This document shows, in pieces, positions 36,122 through 44,249 of a stretch of DNA of 64,000 bases; position 1 is the stretch's first letter, and each line of letters starts with the position of its first letter. Made by a program: the position numbers and the translations under genes. The stretch is from Candidatus Roseilinea sp. (GTDB lineage: Bacteria > Chloroflexota > Anaerolineae > J036 > Brachytrichaceae): contig BPHV01000005.1 in assembly GCA_026003755.1 (NCBI GenBank), positions 124,001 to 188,000 on the forward strand, given 5' to 3'. The notes beneath the pieces are model-generated. The model saw only the letters and a list, made by a program, of their open reading frames with translations, was not told where the DNA came from and searched no databases.

Positions 36122-36174
36122 GCAACTTGTCAACTGCTTTTGCGCAGCCATGGAGGTTGTGATAATCTGCTGTT

Positions 36175-37647
36175 ATGGCTTACATCCTGGCGCACGACTT
36201 AGGCACATCGGCCAACAAAGCGAGCTTGTTCGACGAGACGGGGGCGTTGCTGGCCGGCCATAGCGAGGGTTACCCGGTGAGCTATCCTCAGCCTGGCTGG
36301 GCCGAGCAAGACCCCGACGATTGGTGGCGCGCCGTGTGCGCTGCTACACGCGCGCTGCTGACGCAGACCGGCGTCGCCCCGCGCGACATCGCCGCGGTGA
36401 CCTTCAGCGGGCAGATGATGGGCGTGATCGCGCTGGATGGTGCGCGTCGCCCGCTCCGTCCGGCCATCATCTGGGCCGATCAACGCGCCACGGCGGAGGC
36501 GGCGCTGATCGCCGAGCGTTGTGGCGAGGAGGAAGTCTATCGCCGCACCGGCCATCGCATCAGCCCGGCTTACACCGCTGCCAAGATGCTCTGGATCAAG
36601 CGACATCAGCCGGAGGTGTTTGCCCGCGCGCGGCGCTTCGTGATGGCTAAAGATTACATCGTCATGCGCCTGACCGATGTCACGGTGACCGACTATTCCG
36701 ATGCTTCGGGCAGCAACTTGTTCGACCTGGAAGCGCAGAGGTGGCGCGCCGATTTTCTGGATGCGCTCGAACTTGATGCGGAGTGCTTGCCGGCGCTTGC
36801 GCCATCCAGCGCCGTGGTCGGCCAGGTGACGCGCGCCGCAGCGGAGGAGACCGGCCTGGCGCCCGGCACGCCGGTGGTGATCGGCGGCGGCGACGGCGCT
36901 TGTGCAACGGTGGGCGCGGGATCGGTGGAGGAAGGCGACGCTTACTGCGTGCTGGGCACCTCGTCGTGGATTGCCTACACGTCGCCGCGGCCGTTGCTCG
37001 ATCCGGAACGGCGCACCTTCACTTTTTATCACTTGCTCCCAGGGCGTTACATCCCGATGGGCACGATGCAAGCGGCCGGCGGCGCGCGCGAGTGGTTGGT
37101 GCGGGCGATGGGCGAAATCTCGGATGAGGCGATGGCGCGCGTCGAGCCGGGCTGTCGCGGGTTGATCTTCCTGCCCTATCTGATCGGCGAGCGCAGTCCG
37201 TGGTGGAACCCGAAGGCGCGGGCCGCGTTCGTCGGCCTGACGATGAGCCACGGCCCGGCGGAGATGCACCGCGCCGTGCTGGAGGGCGTGGCCTTCAACC
37301 TTAAATTGATTCTGGATGCGCTGAGCGCTCACCGGCCGCTGCGCAGCTTGCGGCTGATCGGCGGCGGCGCGCGCAACGCCGTCTGGCAGCGCATCCTGGC
37401 CGATGTGTTGGGGACGCCGCTAGAGATTCCCGAGTTGCTGGCCGAGGCCACCTCGTGGGGGGCGGCGGTGGCTGGCGGCGTCGGCGTCGGGGTTTACGCC
37501 GACTGGCGTATCGCGAAAGCGAAGACGCGCGCCGTTAAGGTGGTTGAGCCTGATGTGACAAACGTCGCCCGCTATGCGGAAATCTGCGCGTCTTTCGTGC
37601 AGGCCTATCACGCACTTGACCCTCTTAACAGCTCAAACCTTGTGTAA
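36175..37647 (+). CDS. xylB: FGGY-family carbohydrate kinase, xylulokinase-like
   Basis: The product has 490 residues. The first ATPase half opens ILAHDLGTSANKASLFDETG (phosphate-1), has AAVTFSGQMMGVIALD with the M-G after SGQ typical of xylulokinase-like members, and PAIIWADQRA with the catalytic Asp region. The second half has GTPVVIGGGDGACATVGAGS, the GTSSWIAY region near residue 262, and RLIGGGARNAVWQRILADVLG (adenosine motif) with VPEL-like EIPELLAEATSWGAA. It phosphorylates a ketose or polyol in the cytoplasm. It is divergent from the LacI regulator and its sugar importer operon, which implies one catabolic unit. A D-xylulose substrate is likely but not certain; isomerase is not nearby. 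Confidence 0.87.
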   Translation: MAYILAHDLGTSANKASLFDETGALLAGHSEGYPVSYPQPGWAEQDPDDWWRAVCAATRALLTQTGVAPRDIAAVTFSGQMMGVIALDGARRPLRPAIIWADQRATAEAALIAERCGEEEVYRRTGHRISPAYTAAKMLWIKRHQPEVFARARRFVMAKDYIVMRLTDVTVTDYSDASGSNLFDLEAQRWRADFLDALELDAECLPALAPSSAVVGQVTRAAAEETGLAPGTPVVIGGGDGACATVGAGSVEEGDAYCVLGTSSWIAYTSPRPLLDPERRTFTFYHLLPGRYIPMGTMQAAGGAREWLVRAMGEISDEAMARVEPGCRGLIFLPYLIGERSPWWNPKARAAFVGLTMSHGPAEMHRAVLEGVAFNLKLILDALSAHRPLRSLRLIGGGARNAVWQRILADVLGTPLEIPELLAEATSWGAAVAGGVGVGVYADWRIAKAKTRAVKVVEPDVTNVARYAEICASFVQAYHALDPLNSSNLV

Positions 37648-37661
37648 TCCGTAGACATACA

Positions 37662-37767
37662 CTCCGCGACTGATTTGCATAGAGATTGTGAACTTGTTGT
37701 AGTAACTTCGTTCAGCCGATGAATGTCACATCAAAACATGACATACACCTGATTGTGTATCGCGGAG
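37662..37767. promoter_or_regulatory. Cluster of inverted repeats upstream of the photosynthesis block
   Basis: Three nested perfect repeats: CTCCGCGA (37662-37669) with TCGCGGAG (37760-37767); ATGTCA (37723-37728) with TGACAT (37739-37744); ATACAC (37743-37748) with GTGTAT (37755-37760). The spacer is AT-richer than its surroundings and precedes the gene at 37788 and the bch genes. It could contain regulator sites or a folded leader. No known riboswitch was matched. Confidence 0.45.
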
Positions 37768-37787
37768 CCTTAAGCATACTTTAAGAT

Positions 37788-38264
37788 GTGATTGCGCACC
37801 GGGTGCGTCACCTGCACTTGTTGGCCTGGAATGCGGAATGTCTCACGAGGCATCTATCCCGCACAGCCTACGCCGACCGCCTGTTCGTGGCGCACTTTGC
37901 GGTGATCACGTTCGGCCTGGTGGCGTTGTGGGGTGCCTGGCGCGATCCGACGTACAGCTTGCACGTGGCGTTCGGCCTCGGCGCGCTCCTGGCGCTCATA
38001 TGCGTTGGCTTGTCCGGTCAGACAGGAGGGCCAGTTGCACTTGCGCTGCAGCAGCCGGACGCGCCGTTCACCTACTTTTTGCGCGAGATGCGTCGCGCAT
38101 GGGCGCTGCGCGAGCTGCTTGAGTTCATCCGCCGCGCACATCTGTCTTGTGGTGCGCCGCCGCGCCCGACGTCCAATCACTCGTGCCTAAAAGGTGGGGG
38201 TTCGATGCATGATCCGACGCATCGAGCCCTCGCTTTTTTTGATTTCAAGTTTCAGGGAGGTTAA
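37788..38264 (+). CDS. Hypothetical two-helix membrane protein at head of photosynthesis block
   Basis: This frame has 158 codons from a GTG. Residues about 32-55 (LFVAHFAVITFGLVALWGAW) and 62-80 (FGLGALLALICVGLSG) are hydrophobic segments, and third-position GC over residues 20-115 looks coding. The last 45 residues (from LSCGAPPRPT) are less convincing because they run through a terminator-like hairpin and a ribosome binding site, ending at TAA 38262-38264. No family was recognised. If real, its stop lies four bases before the original start codon of the PucC-like gene, which would couple their translation; that start is now displaced by an insertion sequence. The true 5' end is uncertain. 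Confidence 0.45.
   Translation: MIAHRVRHLHLLAWNAECLTRHLSRTAYADRLFVAHFAVITFGLVALWGAWRDPTYSLHVAFGLGALLALICVGLSGQTGGPVALALQQPDAPFTYFLREMRRAWALRELLEFIRRAHLSCGAPPRPTSNHSCLKGGGSMHDPTHRALAFFDFKFQGG
38198..38240 (+). terminator. Terminator-like hairpin in front of the PucC-like gene
   Basis: Arms 38198-38208 and 38219-38229 form an 11-pair stem (one G-T pair) with a ten-base loop, followed by TCGC and seven T at 38234-38240. It is a good intrinsic terminator, but lies inside the 3' end of the 37788-38264 frame and just before the ribosome binding site at 38254, so it may be an attenuator. Confidence 0.72.
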
Positions 38265-38271
38265 TCAAATG
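38254..38271 (+). promoter_or_regulatory. Orphaned ribosome binding site and start codon copy
   Basis: AGGGAGG (38254-38260) is followed eight bases later by ATG (38269-38271), the left copy of the target duplication. This ATG now reads into the insertion sequence and meets a stop after four codons. It is the original translation start signal of the PucC-like gene now beginning at 39231. Confidence 0.78.
38265..38271. repeat. Target site duplication, left copy
   Basis: TCAAATG, identical to 39227-39233, flanks the insertion sequence. The copies include the ATG of the interrupted gene. The match can be extended to nine bases only by taking two bases of the right terminal repeat. Confidence 0.82.
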
Positions 38272-38290
38272 TTGCTTAGTTGAAAACCTT
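38272..38290. repeat. Left terminal inverted repeat of the insertion sequence
   Basis: TTGCTTAGTTGAAAACCTT; 18 of 19 positions match the complement of the right end. Confidence 0.9.
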
Positions 38291-38305
38291 GTATAATGCG
38301 AAGCG

Positions 38306-39190
38306 ATGAAAGCCAAAACCAAAGGTAGACAGCTGCGTGAGAGTCGGCATGTGAAAGTGGCGCGGATCATCTACGCCCAGACGCAGGCGGTGTTCCCGCG
38401 CTACAGCCATCGGTTCAGCCCGAAGAAGTTCACCCTGCCGCAGTTGGCGGCGTGCGTGCTGCTGAGCTTCTACTTTAGGATGAGCTACCGTGACTTTGAA
38501 GAGTTGCTGTTGATGAGCCAGGAACTCCGCGACGTGTTGGAGCTGACTGTCGTGCCGGACTACAGCACGCTTAACCGGATGTATCACCGCTTTCGAGCCA
38601 GTCATTTGGACAAGATGAACGAGGCGCTGCTGAGCACCCTGGATAACGGCGGTTTGGTTCAGGAAGACGCGATCACACTCGACTCGACCGGGTTTCGCCC
38701 GACCCATGCCAGCGCCTACTTTCAGACCCGCCGCGGCAAGCCGTTCAAACGCTGGCTGAAAGGCGCGTATGCCGTCGGTGTCAGCAGCCAGATGATCCTG
38801 GCCGTGGCGCATGGCATCGGGCCGAGCAACGACGCGCCGCACTTGTCCACGCTCAAGCGGCGCGCAGGGCGGTATGGCAAACGTGAGAAAAGCGGTCATC
38901 CAGTCTGGGTGATACTGGCCGACAGCGGCTTCGACGGCAAGACGGTCGGCCCGCGTGACATCATCCCGCCGATTCGGCGTGGGGGCAGTCTGAAGGCGCC
39001 GGAACGCCAGGCGCGGGCTGAGTTGGTCTCGCGCGCGCGTCTGGACGGCTTGTTCGGTCAGCGTTGGAAGAACGAAACCGTCCACTCGGTCATCAAACGC
39101 AAATTCGGTGATGCGGTTCGCTCGGTTAAGCCGTCCTGCCAAAACCGTGAAAGCCGCGTCAAGTCTGTCGTTTACAACGCTCATCGCTGA
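38306..39190 (+). CDS. DDE transposase of the insertion sequence
   Basis: The product has 294 residues. An N-terminal helical DNA-binding region (FTLPQLAACVLLSFYFRMSY) precedes an RNase H-like catalytic core. The three acidic residues can be placed at TLDSTGF (first Asp), LADSGFDGK (second Asp) and RWKNETVHSVIKRKFGD (Glu, with R-x3-E-x6-K spacing as in the IS4/IS5 group YREK-type signature). This supports a DDE_Tnp_1-like enzyme acting by cut and paste. The frame is complete, with a -10 box TATAAT 14 bases before its region and ATG 38306. Its 3' end overlaps in another frame the open reading frame running into the downstream PucC-like gene. Confidence 0.92.
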   Translation: MKAKTKGRQLRESRHVKVARIIYAQTQAVFPRYSHRFSPKKFTLPQLAACVLLSFYFRMSYRDFEELLLMSQELRDVLELTVVPDYSTLNRMYHRFRASHLDKMNEALLSTLDNGGLVQEDAITLDSTGFRPTHASAYFQTRRGKPFKRWLKGAYAVGVSSQMILAVAHGIGPSNDAPHLSTLKRRAGRYGKREKSGHPVWVILADSGFDGKTVGPRDIIPPIRRGGSLKAPERQARAELVSRARLDGLFGQRWKNETVHSVIKRKFGDAVRSVKPSCQNRESRVKSVVYNAHR

Positions 39191-39207
39191 GCATGTCCTT
39201 GTGTCTG

Positions 39208-39226
39208 AAGGTTTTCAACTGAGCAA
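39208..39226. repeat. Right terminal inverted repeat of the insertion sequence
   Basis: AAGGTTTTCAACTGAGCAA, the complement of the left end apart from one base. Confidence 0.9.
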
Positions 39227-39233
39227 TCAAATG
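39227..39233. repeat. Target site duplication, right copy
   Basis: TCAAATG, in which ATG is the start codon of the PucC-like gene. No Shine-Dalgarno sequence remains upstream of this copy. Confidence 0.82.
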
Positions 39234-40673
39234 TCATCATCGCTCGTTCGACCGTTCAAAGCGACGCGCAGCCGAGCGACGAGTTCAGCGGATCGGCTGC
39301 CCATGTTGGCCATCGCGCGTTTGACGCTGCCCAAGCTCGGCGTGGCTTATCTGTTCACCATGCTGCTCAGCGTGTTTAACCGCGTGATGATCAACGAGTT
39401 GGGGATCGCCGCTGCCGTCATCGGCGGCCTGTACTTCGCCTATCGCCTGATGAACATCTTCCAGGTCTTGGCCGGCCGCTACGCCGACCGCCGCGCCTTC
39501 TTCGGGCTGCGCCGCACGCCGGTGATGTTCGCCGGGCTGATGTTCTCGGCGATCTCGCTGGCGCCGCTGCCGCTTTTTGCCACGCGCTATGCGGAGGGCG
39601 AGGCGATCTATCTGCTGTTCATGCTGCTGAGCTTGTTGGGCTTCGGCTTTGGCTTTGCGGCCAACGGCGACGCGCACAACACGCTGATCGCCGAGATGAC
39701 CGAGGGCAAGAAGAATCGCCCGGCCGTGGTCGCCACCGTCTGGCTATTCCAGATCGTGTTCATCGTGATCACCGGCATCGCCAGCTCGATCATCCTGCAA
39801 ATCGCCGACACCCAGGCGGGCGCGCCGCCCGGCTGCACCACCGACGCCTGCGCCGCGATCCGCAGCCAGGTGGCCGTGCAGATGATGCCGAAGTTCTTCC
39901 TGGCCGGGCCGGTCGTCTCGTTGATCGGTTTGCTTTCGTTGATCGGGCTGGAGCGACGGCTGTCGCCGGAGGAAATGGCCGCAGCCGAACAGCGCCCGCC
40001 GTTGCGGATGGGCGAGGCGTATGCCCGCATCTTCACCAACCCGCAGGCGCGCGTGTTCTTCTTCTTCATCGTGGTCGCGATCTTCGCGCTGTTCGTGCAA
40101 GATAGCATCCTCGAACCGTTCGGGGCCGACGTATTCAAGCTCGCGCCGCGCCAGACGGCTCAGTTCCAGCCGATCATGGGCATGGGCACGATCATCGCCA
40201 TGCTGGTGATGGGCATCGTGGCCAGTAAGTGGCCCATCCCCAAGCGTCGCATCGCCGACTGGGGCCTGGTTGTGTCCGGCATCGGCTTCGCGCTGCTGTT
40301 CGCCTCGGCCATGGCGCACCTGTTGCCGGCGATGTACGCCGGCGTCGCCATCCTGGGCATGGGCATGGGCGTGTTCAACGTCGGCGCGCTCTCGATGATG
40401 ATGGACATGACGGTGCCCGGCGAGACCGGCTCGCTGATGGGCGCCTGGGGCATGGCGCAGGCGCTCTCCAACGGCTTCGCCCAATTCGCCGGCGGCGCGA
40501 TGCGTGACATCGGCATCCAGGTCACCGGCAACTACGCCGCATCCTATGGCTTCATCTTCATCGCCGCCATCGCCATGTGCTTCGTGGCCATGAACCTGAT
40601 GGCGCGGGTGAATGTGGAACAGTTCCGCAAGCTCACCCGCGAGCAGATGGTCATGACGATGGAGGCGGCGTGA
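39231..40673 (+). CDS. PucC/LhaA-family (BCD) MFS transporter, copy 1; ribosome binding site displaced by IS
   Basis: From ATG 39231 the protein has 480 residues and about 12 membrane segments. It starts with a polar 25-residue tail, then LTLPKLGVAYLFTMLLSVFNRVMINELGI, the typical opening of the bacteriochlorophyll delivery family that includes PucC and LhaA; PucC-like proteins assist assembly of light-harvesting complexes. A second copy lies at 45064. The family assignment is supported by placement among bch genes. The insertion sequence separates the start codon from its original AGGGAGG site. The reading frame stays open upstream into the element, where ATG 39111 could give a protein with a 40-residue IS-encoded extension. 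The 3' end is about 100 bases before bchF. Confidence 0.83.
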   Translation: MSSSLVRPFKATRSRATSSADRLPMLAIARLTLPKLGVAYLFTMLLSVFNRVMINELGIAAAVIGGLYFAYRLMNIFQVLAGRYADRRAFFGLRRTPVMFAGLMFSAISLAPLPLFATRYAEGEAIYLLFMLLSLLGFGFGFAANGDAHNTLIAEMTEGKKNRPAVVATVWLFQIVFIVITGIASSIILQIADTQAGAPPGCTTDACAAIRSQVAVQMMPKFFLAGPVVSLIGLLSLIGLERRLSPEEMAAAEQRPPLRMGEAYARIFTNPQARVFFFFIVVAIFALFVQDSILEPFGADVFKLAPRQTAQFQPIMGMGTIIAMLVMGIVASKWPIPKRRIADWGLVVSGIGFALLFASAMAHLLPAMYAGVAILGMGMGVFNVGALSMMMDMTVPGETGSLMGAWGMAQALSNGFAQFAGGAMRDIGIQVTGNYAASYGFIFIAAIAMCFVAMNLMARVNVEQFRKLTREQMVMTMEAA

Positions 40674-40770
40674 AATTCGCGTCGGGCCGGTTGGGTCGCT
40701 GGGGTCGGGTCTGCTTGGAGCCGATGACTCGGGCGGCCCGACCGGCCCATGACGCGCAACAGGTTTCGCG

Positions 40771-41244
40771 ATGAACTACACCCCCGAACAGCTTGAGCGC
40801 CGCAACCGGTCGTTCTGGACGCCGGTGCAGGCCGTTGGCGCACTGGTTCAGTTTCTCACCTTCCTCGCCAGCCTCACCCTGGTGATCCGCTTCCTGACCA
40901 CCGGCCAGGGCTACGAAGTTACTACCGTGGCGAACGTCGCCAAGGTGCTGATGCTGTATTTCATGACCGTCACCGGCATGGCCTGGGAGGATGAGGTATT
41001 CGGCCGGATGTTCATGGCGAAGGAGTTCTTCTGGGAGGACGCCGGCAACCTGCTGTCGTTGGCCGGCAATACGGCCTACCTCGTCGCCCTGTTCGCCGGC
41101 GCCGATCACCGCACCCAGATGCTGGTGATGTGCGTCGCCCTGGCCACCTACGTCGTCAACTTCGTCCAGTTCGCCCGGCGCGGCGCGCAGTCGGCCCGCC
41201 AGAAGCGTGCACAGGCGCTGGCGACGGCCGGCAGCGGGAGATGA
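40771..41244 (+). CDS. bchF: BchF, 3-vinyl bacteriochlorophyllide hydratase
   Basis: The product has 157 residues and about four membrane segments, the size and layout of BchF. It opens YTPEQLERRNRSFWTPVQAV, and has VTGMAWEDEVFGRMF and FFWEDAGNLLSL, with Trp-Glu and Trp-Glu-Asp patterns that I recognise from BchF sequences; a C-terminal helix (YVVNFVQFARRG) follows. BchF adds water to the C3 vinyl group of (bacterio)chlorophyllide to give the hydroxyethyl form that BchC then oxidises to the acetyl group of bacteriochlorophyll a. Its stop overlaps the bchI start (ATGA), so both are translationally coupled. bchC lies in the same block 9 kb downstream. Confidence 0.87.
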   Translation: MNYTPEQLERRNRSFWTPVQAVGALVQFLTFLASLTLVIRFLTTGQGYEVTTVANVAKVLMLYFMTVTGMAWEDEVFGRMFMAKEFFWEDAGNLLSLAGNTAYLVALFAGADHRTQMLVMCVALATYVVNFVQFARRGAQSARQKRAQALATAGSGR

Positions 41245-42377
41245 GCGCGCAGGTTGCGGCTGAGCCGGCTCGTGCGCTCCGCGCCGACCACAGCGGCGCT
41301 GCCTCTGCGTCGTCGGCGGTGAACTATCCCTTCACCGCCATCGTCGGCCAGGAGGAGATGAAGTTGTGCCTGCTGTTGAACGTGATTGACCCGCGCATCG
41401 GCGGCGTGATGATCATGGGGCATCGCGGCACCGGCAAGAGCACTGCCGTGCGCGCCCTGGCCGACGTGCTGCCGATGATCACGCGCGTCAAGGGTGACCC
41501 GTTCAACCGCACACCGGAGGAAGTTGCGCGCGATGCGCTGCCCATCGAGAGCGCAGCCGAACGCGACAGCGCATCTCCCACCCCGCGTCAGCCCCGCGAC
41601 TCGAGGCTCAGAACGGAGCGCATCCCCGTTCCCGTCGTTGACCTGCCGCTGGGCGCGACCGAGGATCGCGTCTGCGGCACGATTGACATCGAGGCGGCGC
41701 TGACGCAGGGGGTGAAGCGCTTCGAGCCGGGGCTGCTGGCGCGGGCCAACCACGGCTTCCTCTACATTGATGAAGTCAACCTGCTCGACGATCACCTCGT
41801 GGATGTGCTGCTCGACGTGGCAGCCAGCGGCTGGAATGTGGTCGAGCGTGAGGGCATCAGCGTGCGCCACCCGGCCCGCTTCGTGCTGGTGGGTTCCGGC
41901 AATCCCGAGGAGGGCGAGCTGCGGCCGCAGTTGCTCGACCGCTTCGGCCTGCACGCGCGCATCGTCACCATCACCGACCTCGCGCAGCGCATGGAGATCG
42001 TGCGCCGCCGACGCGCCTTTGACGCCGATCCCCGTGCGTTCATCGCCGCTTGGCAGCCCCAGCAACGCGCGCTGCGGCGGCGCATCGTCGCTGCGCAGAA
42101 GCGCCTCGCCGAGGTGGAGATGCCGGACGATGCGCTGATGTTTGCCGCCGAACTGTGCATGCGCCTGGGCGTGGACGGCCACCGCGGCGAACTCACGCTG
42201 GCGCGCGCCGCGTGCGCGCTGGCCGCTTTCGAAGGGCGCCCGCGCGTGACGCGCGACGACGTGAAGCGCGTCGCCGTGCCTGCGCTGCGGCATCGCTTGC
42301 GCCGCGATCCGCTGGAGACGACGGACGCCGGCGAACGCATCGAACGCGCGCTCGTGGAACTGCAGGCGCAGGCATGA
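41241..42377 (+). CDS. bchI: Magnesium chelatase ATPase subunit I
   Basis: The start ATG 41241 overlaps the bchF stop; the product has 378 residues. After about 30 variable residues it has FTAIVGQEEMKLCLLLNVID, IMGHRGTGKSTAVRALADVL (Walker A), GFLYIDEVNLLDDHLVDVLL (Walker B), VLVGSGNPEEGELRPQLLDR with the sensor and Arg-finger regions, and a lid domain. A variable loop at about residues 100-130 (ESAAERDSASPTPRQPRDSR) is polar and looks lengthened. BchI forms hexameric AAA+ rings with BchD that drive Mg insertion into protoporphyrin IX by BchH. bchD follows after 27 bases. Confidence 0.95.
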   Translation: MSAQVAAEPARALRADHSGAASASSAVNYPFTAIVGQEEMKLCLLLNVIDPRIGGVMIMGHRGTGKSTAVRALADVLPMITRVKGDPFNRTPEEVARDALPIESAAERDSASPTPRQPRDSRLRTERIPVPVVDLPLGATEDRVCGTIDIEAALTQGVKRFEPGLLARANHGFLYIDEVNLLDDHLVDVLLDVAASGWNVVEREGISVRHPARFVLVGSGNPEEGELRPQLLDRFGLHARIVTITDLAQRMEIVRRRRAFDADPRAFIAAWQPQQRALRRRIVAAQKRLAEVEMPDDALMFAAELCMRLGVDGHRGELTLARAACALAAFEGRPRVTRDDVKRVAVPALRHRLRRDPLETTDAGERIERALVELQAQA

Positions 42378-42404
42378 GATGCGCCAAAACGCACCCAAAC
42401 ACGA

Positions 42405-44249
42405 ATGTCACTCGCATTTACGGACATCGTCGGGCTGGAGGCGGCGAAGCAGGCGCTGTTGCTGCTGGCGGTCAATCCCGCCCTGGCCGGTGTCGCGATC
42501 GCAGCGACGGTCGGCAGCGGTAAGTCCACGCTGGCGCGCGCCTTTGCGGCGTTGTTGCCGGAGGGCGCGCCCTTCGTCGAGCTGCCGGTGAACGTCACCG
42601 AAGATCGCCTGCTCGGCGGCCTCGATCTGGAAGCGACGCTGGCGACCGGCGCGCGCGCGATCGAGCGTGGGTTGCTGGCGCGCGCGCATGGCGGCGTGCT
42701 CTACGCCGATGGGTTGAATCTGCTGGATAGGAGCATCGTAGCCCATCTGATGGAGGCGATGGCCAACGGGGTCGTGCGCGTGGAACGCGAGGGCTTGAGC
42801 GCCGTTCATCCGGCGCGCTTCGTGCTGGTCGGCGCTTACGATCCGAGCGACGGCGAGGTGCCGCGCGGCCTCCTCGATCGCATCGGGTTGATTGTGCCCT
42901 TTGCGCCGCAGACCGACGCTCGCCTGCGCGCCGAGGTCGTGCGCCGCAATCAACTGTGGAAGGGTGAAGCAGAGGCGGGGGCGCTCCCTTCCGCGTCTTC
43001 GCGTCTCCGCAACGAGGCCGCGGACGACGAGACGCACATGCTGCGCGCGATGATCGCCGATGCGCGCGCGCGCCTGCCGCACGTGCGCGTTCACGATGAG
43101 CAGGTTCAGGCGCTGATTCAGGCTGCGCTGAGCCTGGGCGTAGAGGGCAACCGCGCCGACGTGTTCGCCGCGCAGGCCGCGCTCGCCAAGGCCGCATTGG
43201 ATGGACGCGATCGCGTGGACGACGACGACTTGCGGCTGGCCGTCCGGCTGGTGCTGCTGCCGCGCGCCACGCGCCTGCCGGAGGCGGATGAAAGCCACCA
43301 AGCCCAGGATGAGCAACCCCGCGCGCCAGAGAAACAAAACCGAGGCGAACGGGATGAGCCGAACGGGGTGCCTCAGGCGCCATCCGAGCAGCTCGAAGCG
43401 TTGTTGCTGAGCGCAGCGGAGGCTGCACTCCCCAAGGACGTGCTGAATTTGCCGTTTGCGACGCAGCAGCGTGGGCGCAGCGGCAGCCGAGGCGCAGCAT
43501 TGAACAACCGGCGAGGTCGCTTTGTGCGCGCAGTGGAAGGCGATCCGCACGGCAATCGCATCGCATTGCTACAGACGCTCATGGCGGCTGCCCCCTGGCA
43601 GGCGGTGCGACGGGCTGGGACACGCAGCAGCGCTCAGCTCGCCATTCGCAAAGAAGATATCCGCATCAAGCGCTTCCGCGACAAGGCGGGCATGCTCTAC
43701 ATCTTCGCTGTGGACGCCAGCGGCTCGATGGCGATCAACCGCATGCGCGAGGCGAAAGGCGCAGCGATTCGCTTGCTGCAGGATGCATACGTGCATCGCG
43801 ATCAGGTGGCCTTGATCGCCTTTCGCGGCGGGCGCGCGCAGGTGCTGCTGCAGCCTTCGCAAAGCGTAGAGCGCGCCAAGCGCGAGCTAGACGTGCTGCC
43901 CACCGGCGGCGGCACGCCCCTCGCCTCGGCTTTGCTGACGGCCTGGGAGCTGGCGCAGCAGGCGCGCGGGCGCGGCATCGCGCAGGTCACGTTGGTGCTC
44001 ATGACCGATGGGCGAGCGAACGTGGGGCTCGACAGCAGCCAGGCATCGGCGGACAAGGCCGGGTTGCAACGGGAGATTCAGCAGCTTGCTGCGCTGTTGC
44101 GCGCGCATGGCGTGCGCGCGATTGTGATTGACACGCAGGCCAACTACCTCTCGCGCGGCGAAGCGCCGAAGCTGGCCGAGTGGCTGGGCGGGCGATACGT
44201 GTATTTGCCCAACGCGCGGGCGGAGCAGATTGCAAAGGCACTGACATGA
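42405..44249 (+). CDS. bchD: Magnesium chelatase subunit D
   Basis: The product has 614 residues. The N-terminal half is a AAA-like domain homologous to BchI: FTDIVGLEAAKQALLLLAVN, GSGKSTLARAFAALLPE, VLYADGLNLLDRSIVAHLME. A Gln/Glu/Pro-rich linker (about residues 295-345, QAQDEQPRAPEKQNRGERDE) is followed by a C-terminal VWA domain with the MIDAS motif DASGSMAINRM at Asp437 and later VLPTGGGTPLASALL and LMTDGRANVGLD. BchD binds BchI and docks on BchH through the VWA domain. The stop overlaps the start of the following methyltransferase (ATGA). Domains and order leave little doubt. Confidence 0.95.
   Translation: MSLAFTDIVGLEAAKQALLLLAVNPALAGVAIAATVGSGKSTLARAFAALLPEGAPFVELPVNVTEDRLLGGLDLEATLATGARAIERGLLARAHGGVLYADGLNLLDRSIVAHLMEAMANGVVRVEREGLSAVHPARFVLVGAYDPSDGEVPRGLLDRIGLIVPFAPQTDARLRAEVVRRNQLWKGEAEAGALPSASSRLRNEAADDETHMLRAMIADARARLPHVRVHDEQVQALIQAALSLGVEGNRADVFAAQAALAKAALDGRDRVDDDDLRLAVRLVLLPRATRLPEADESHQAQDEQPRAPEKQNRGERDEPNGVPQAPSEQLEALLLSAAEAALPKDVLNLPFATQQRGRSGSRGAALNNRRGRFVRAVEGDPHGNRIALLQTLMAAAPWQAVRRAGTRSSAQLAIRKEDIRIKRFRDKAGMLYIFAVDASGSMAINRMREAKGAAIRLLQDAYVHRDQVALIAFRGGRAQVLLQPSQSVERAKRELDVLPTGGGTPLASALLTAWELAQQARGRGIAQVTLVLMTDGRANVGLDSSQASADKAGLQREIQQLAALLRAHGVRAIVIDTQANYLSRGEAPKLAEWLGGRYVYLPNARAEQIAKALT

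Larger units (their letters stand above)
38272..39226 (+). mobile_element. Insertion sequence, 955 bp, IS4/IS5-like DDE type
   Basis: The element is bounded by 19-base terminal inverted repeats with one mismatch and flanked by a seven-base duplication TCAAATG. It encodes a single transposase in one frame. A TATAAT at 38292-38297 just inside the left end probably drives it. The intact ends, open transposase and perfect duplication indicate a recent insertion. It lies exactly between the ribosome binding site and the start codon of the PucC-like gene. Confidence 0.92.

Noticed and set aside
37724-37743. PpsR/CrtJ-type site TGT-N12-ACA upstream of the photosynthesis block
   Set aside because: The TGT and ACA are present in TGTCA...TGACA, but the spacing is 14 bases, not 12, so the match fails. 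It is kept only as an inverted repeat.
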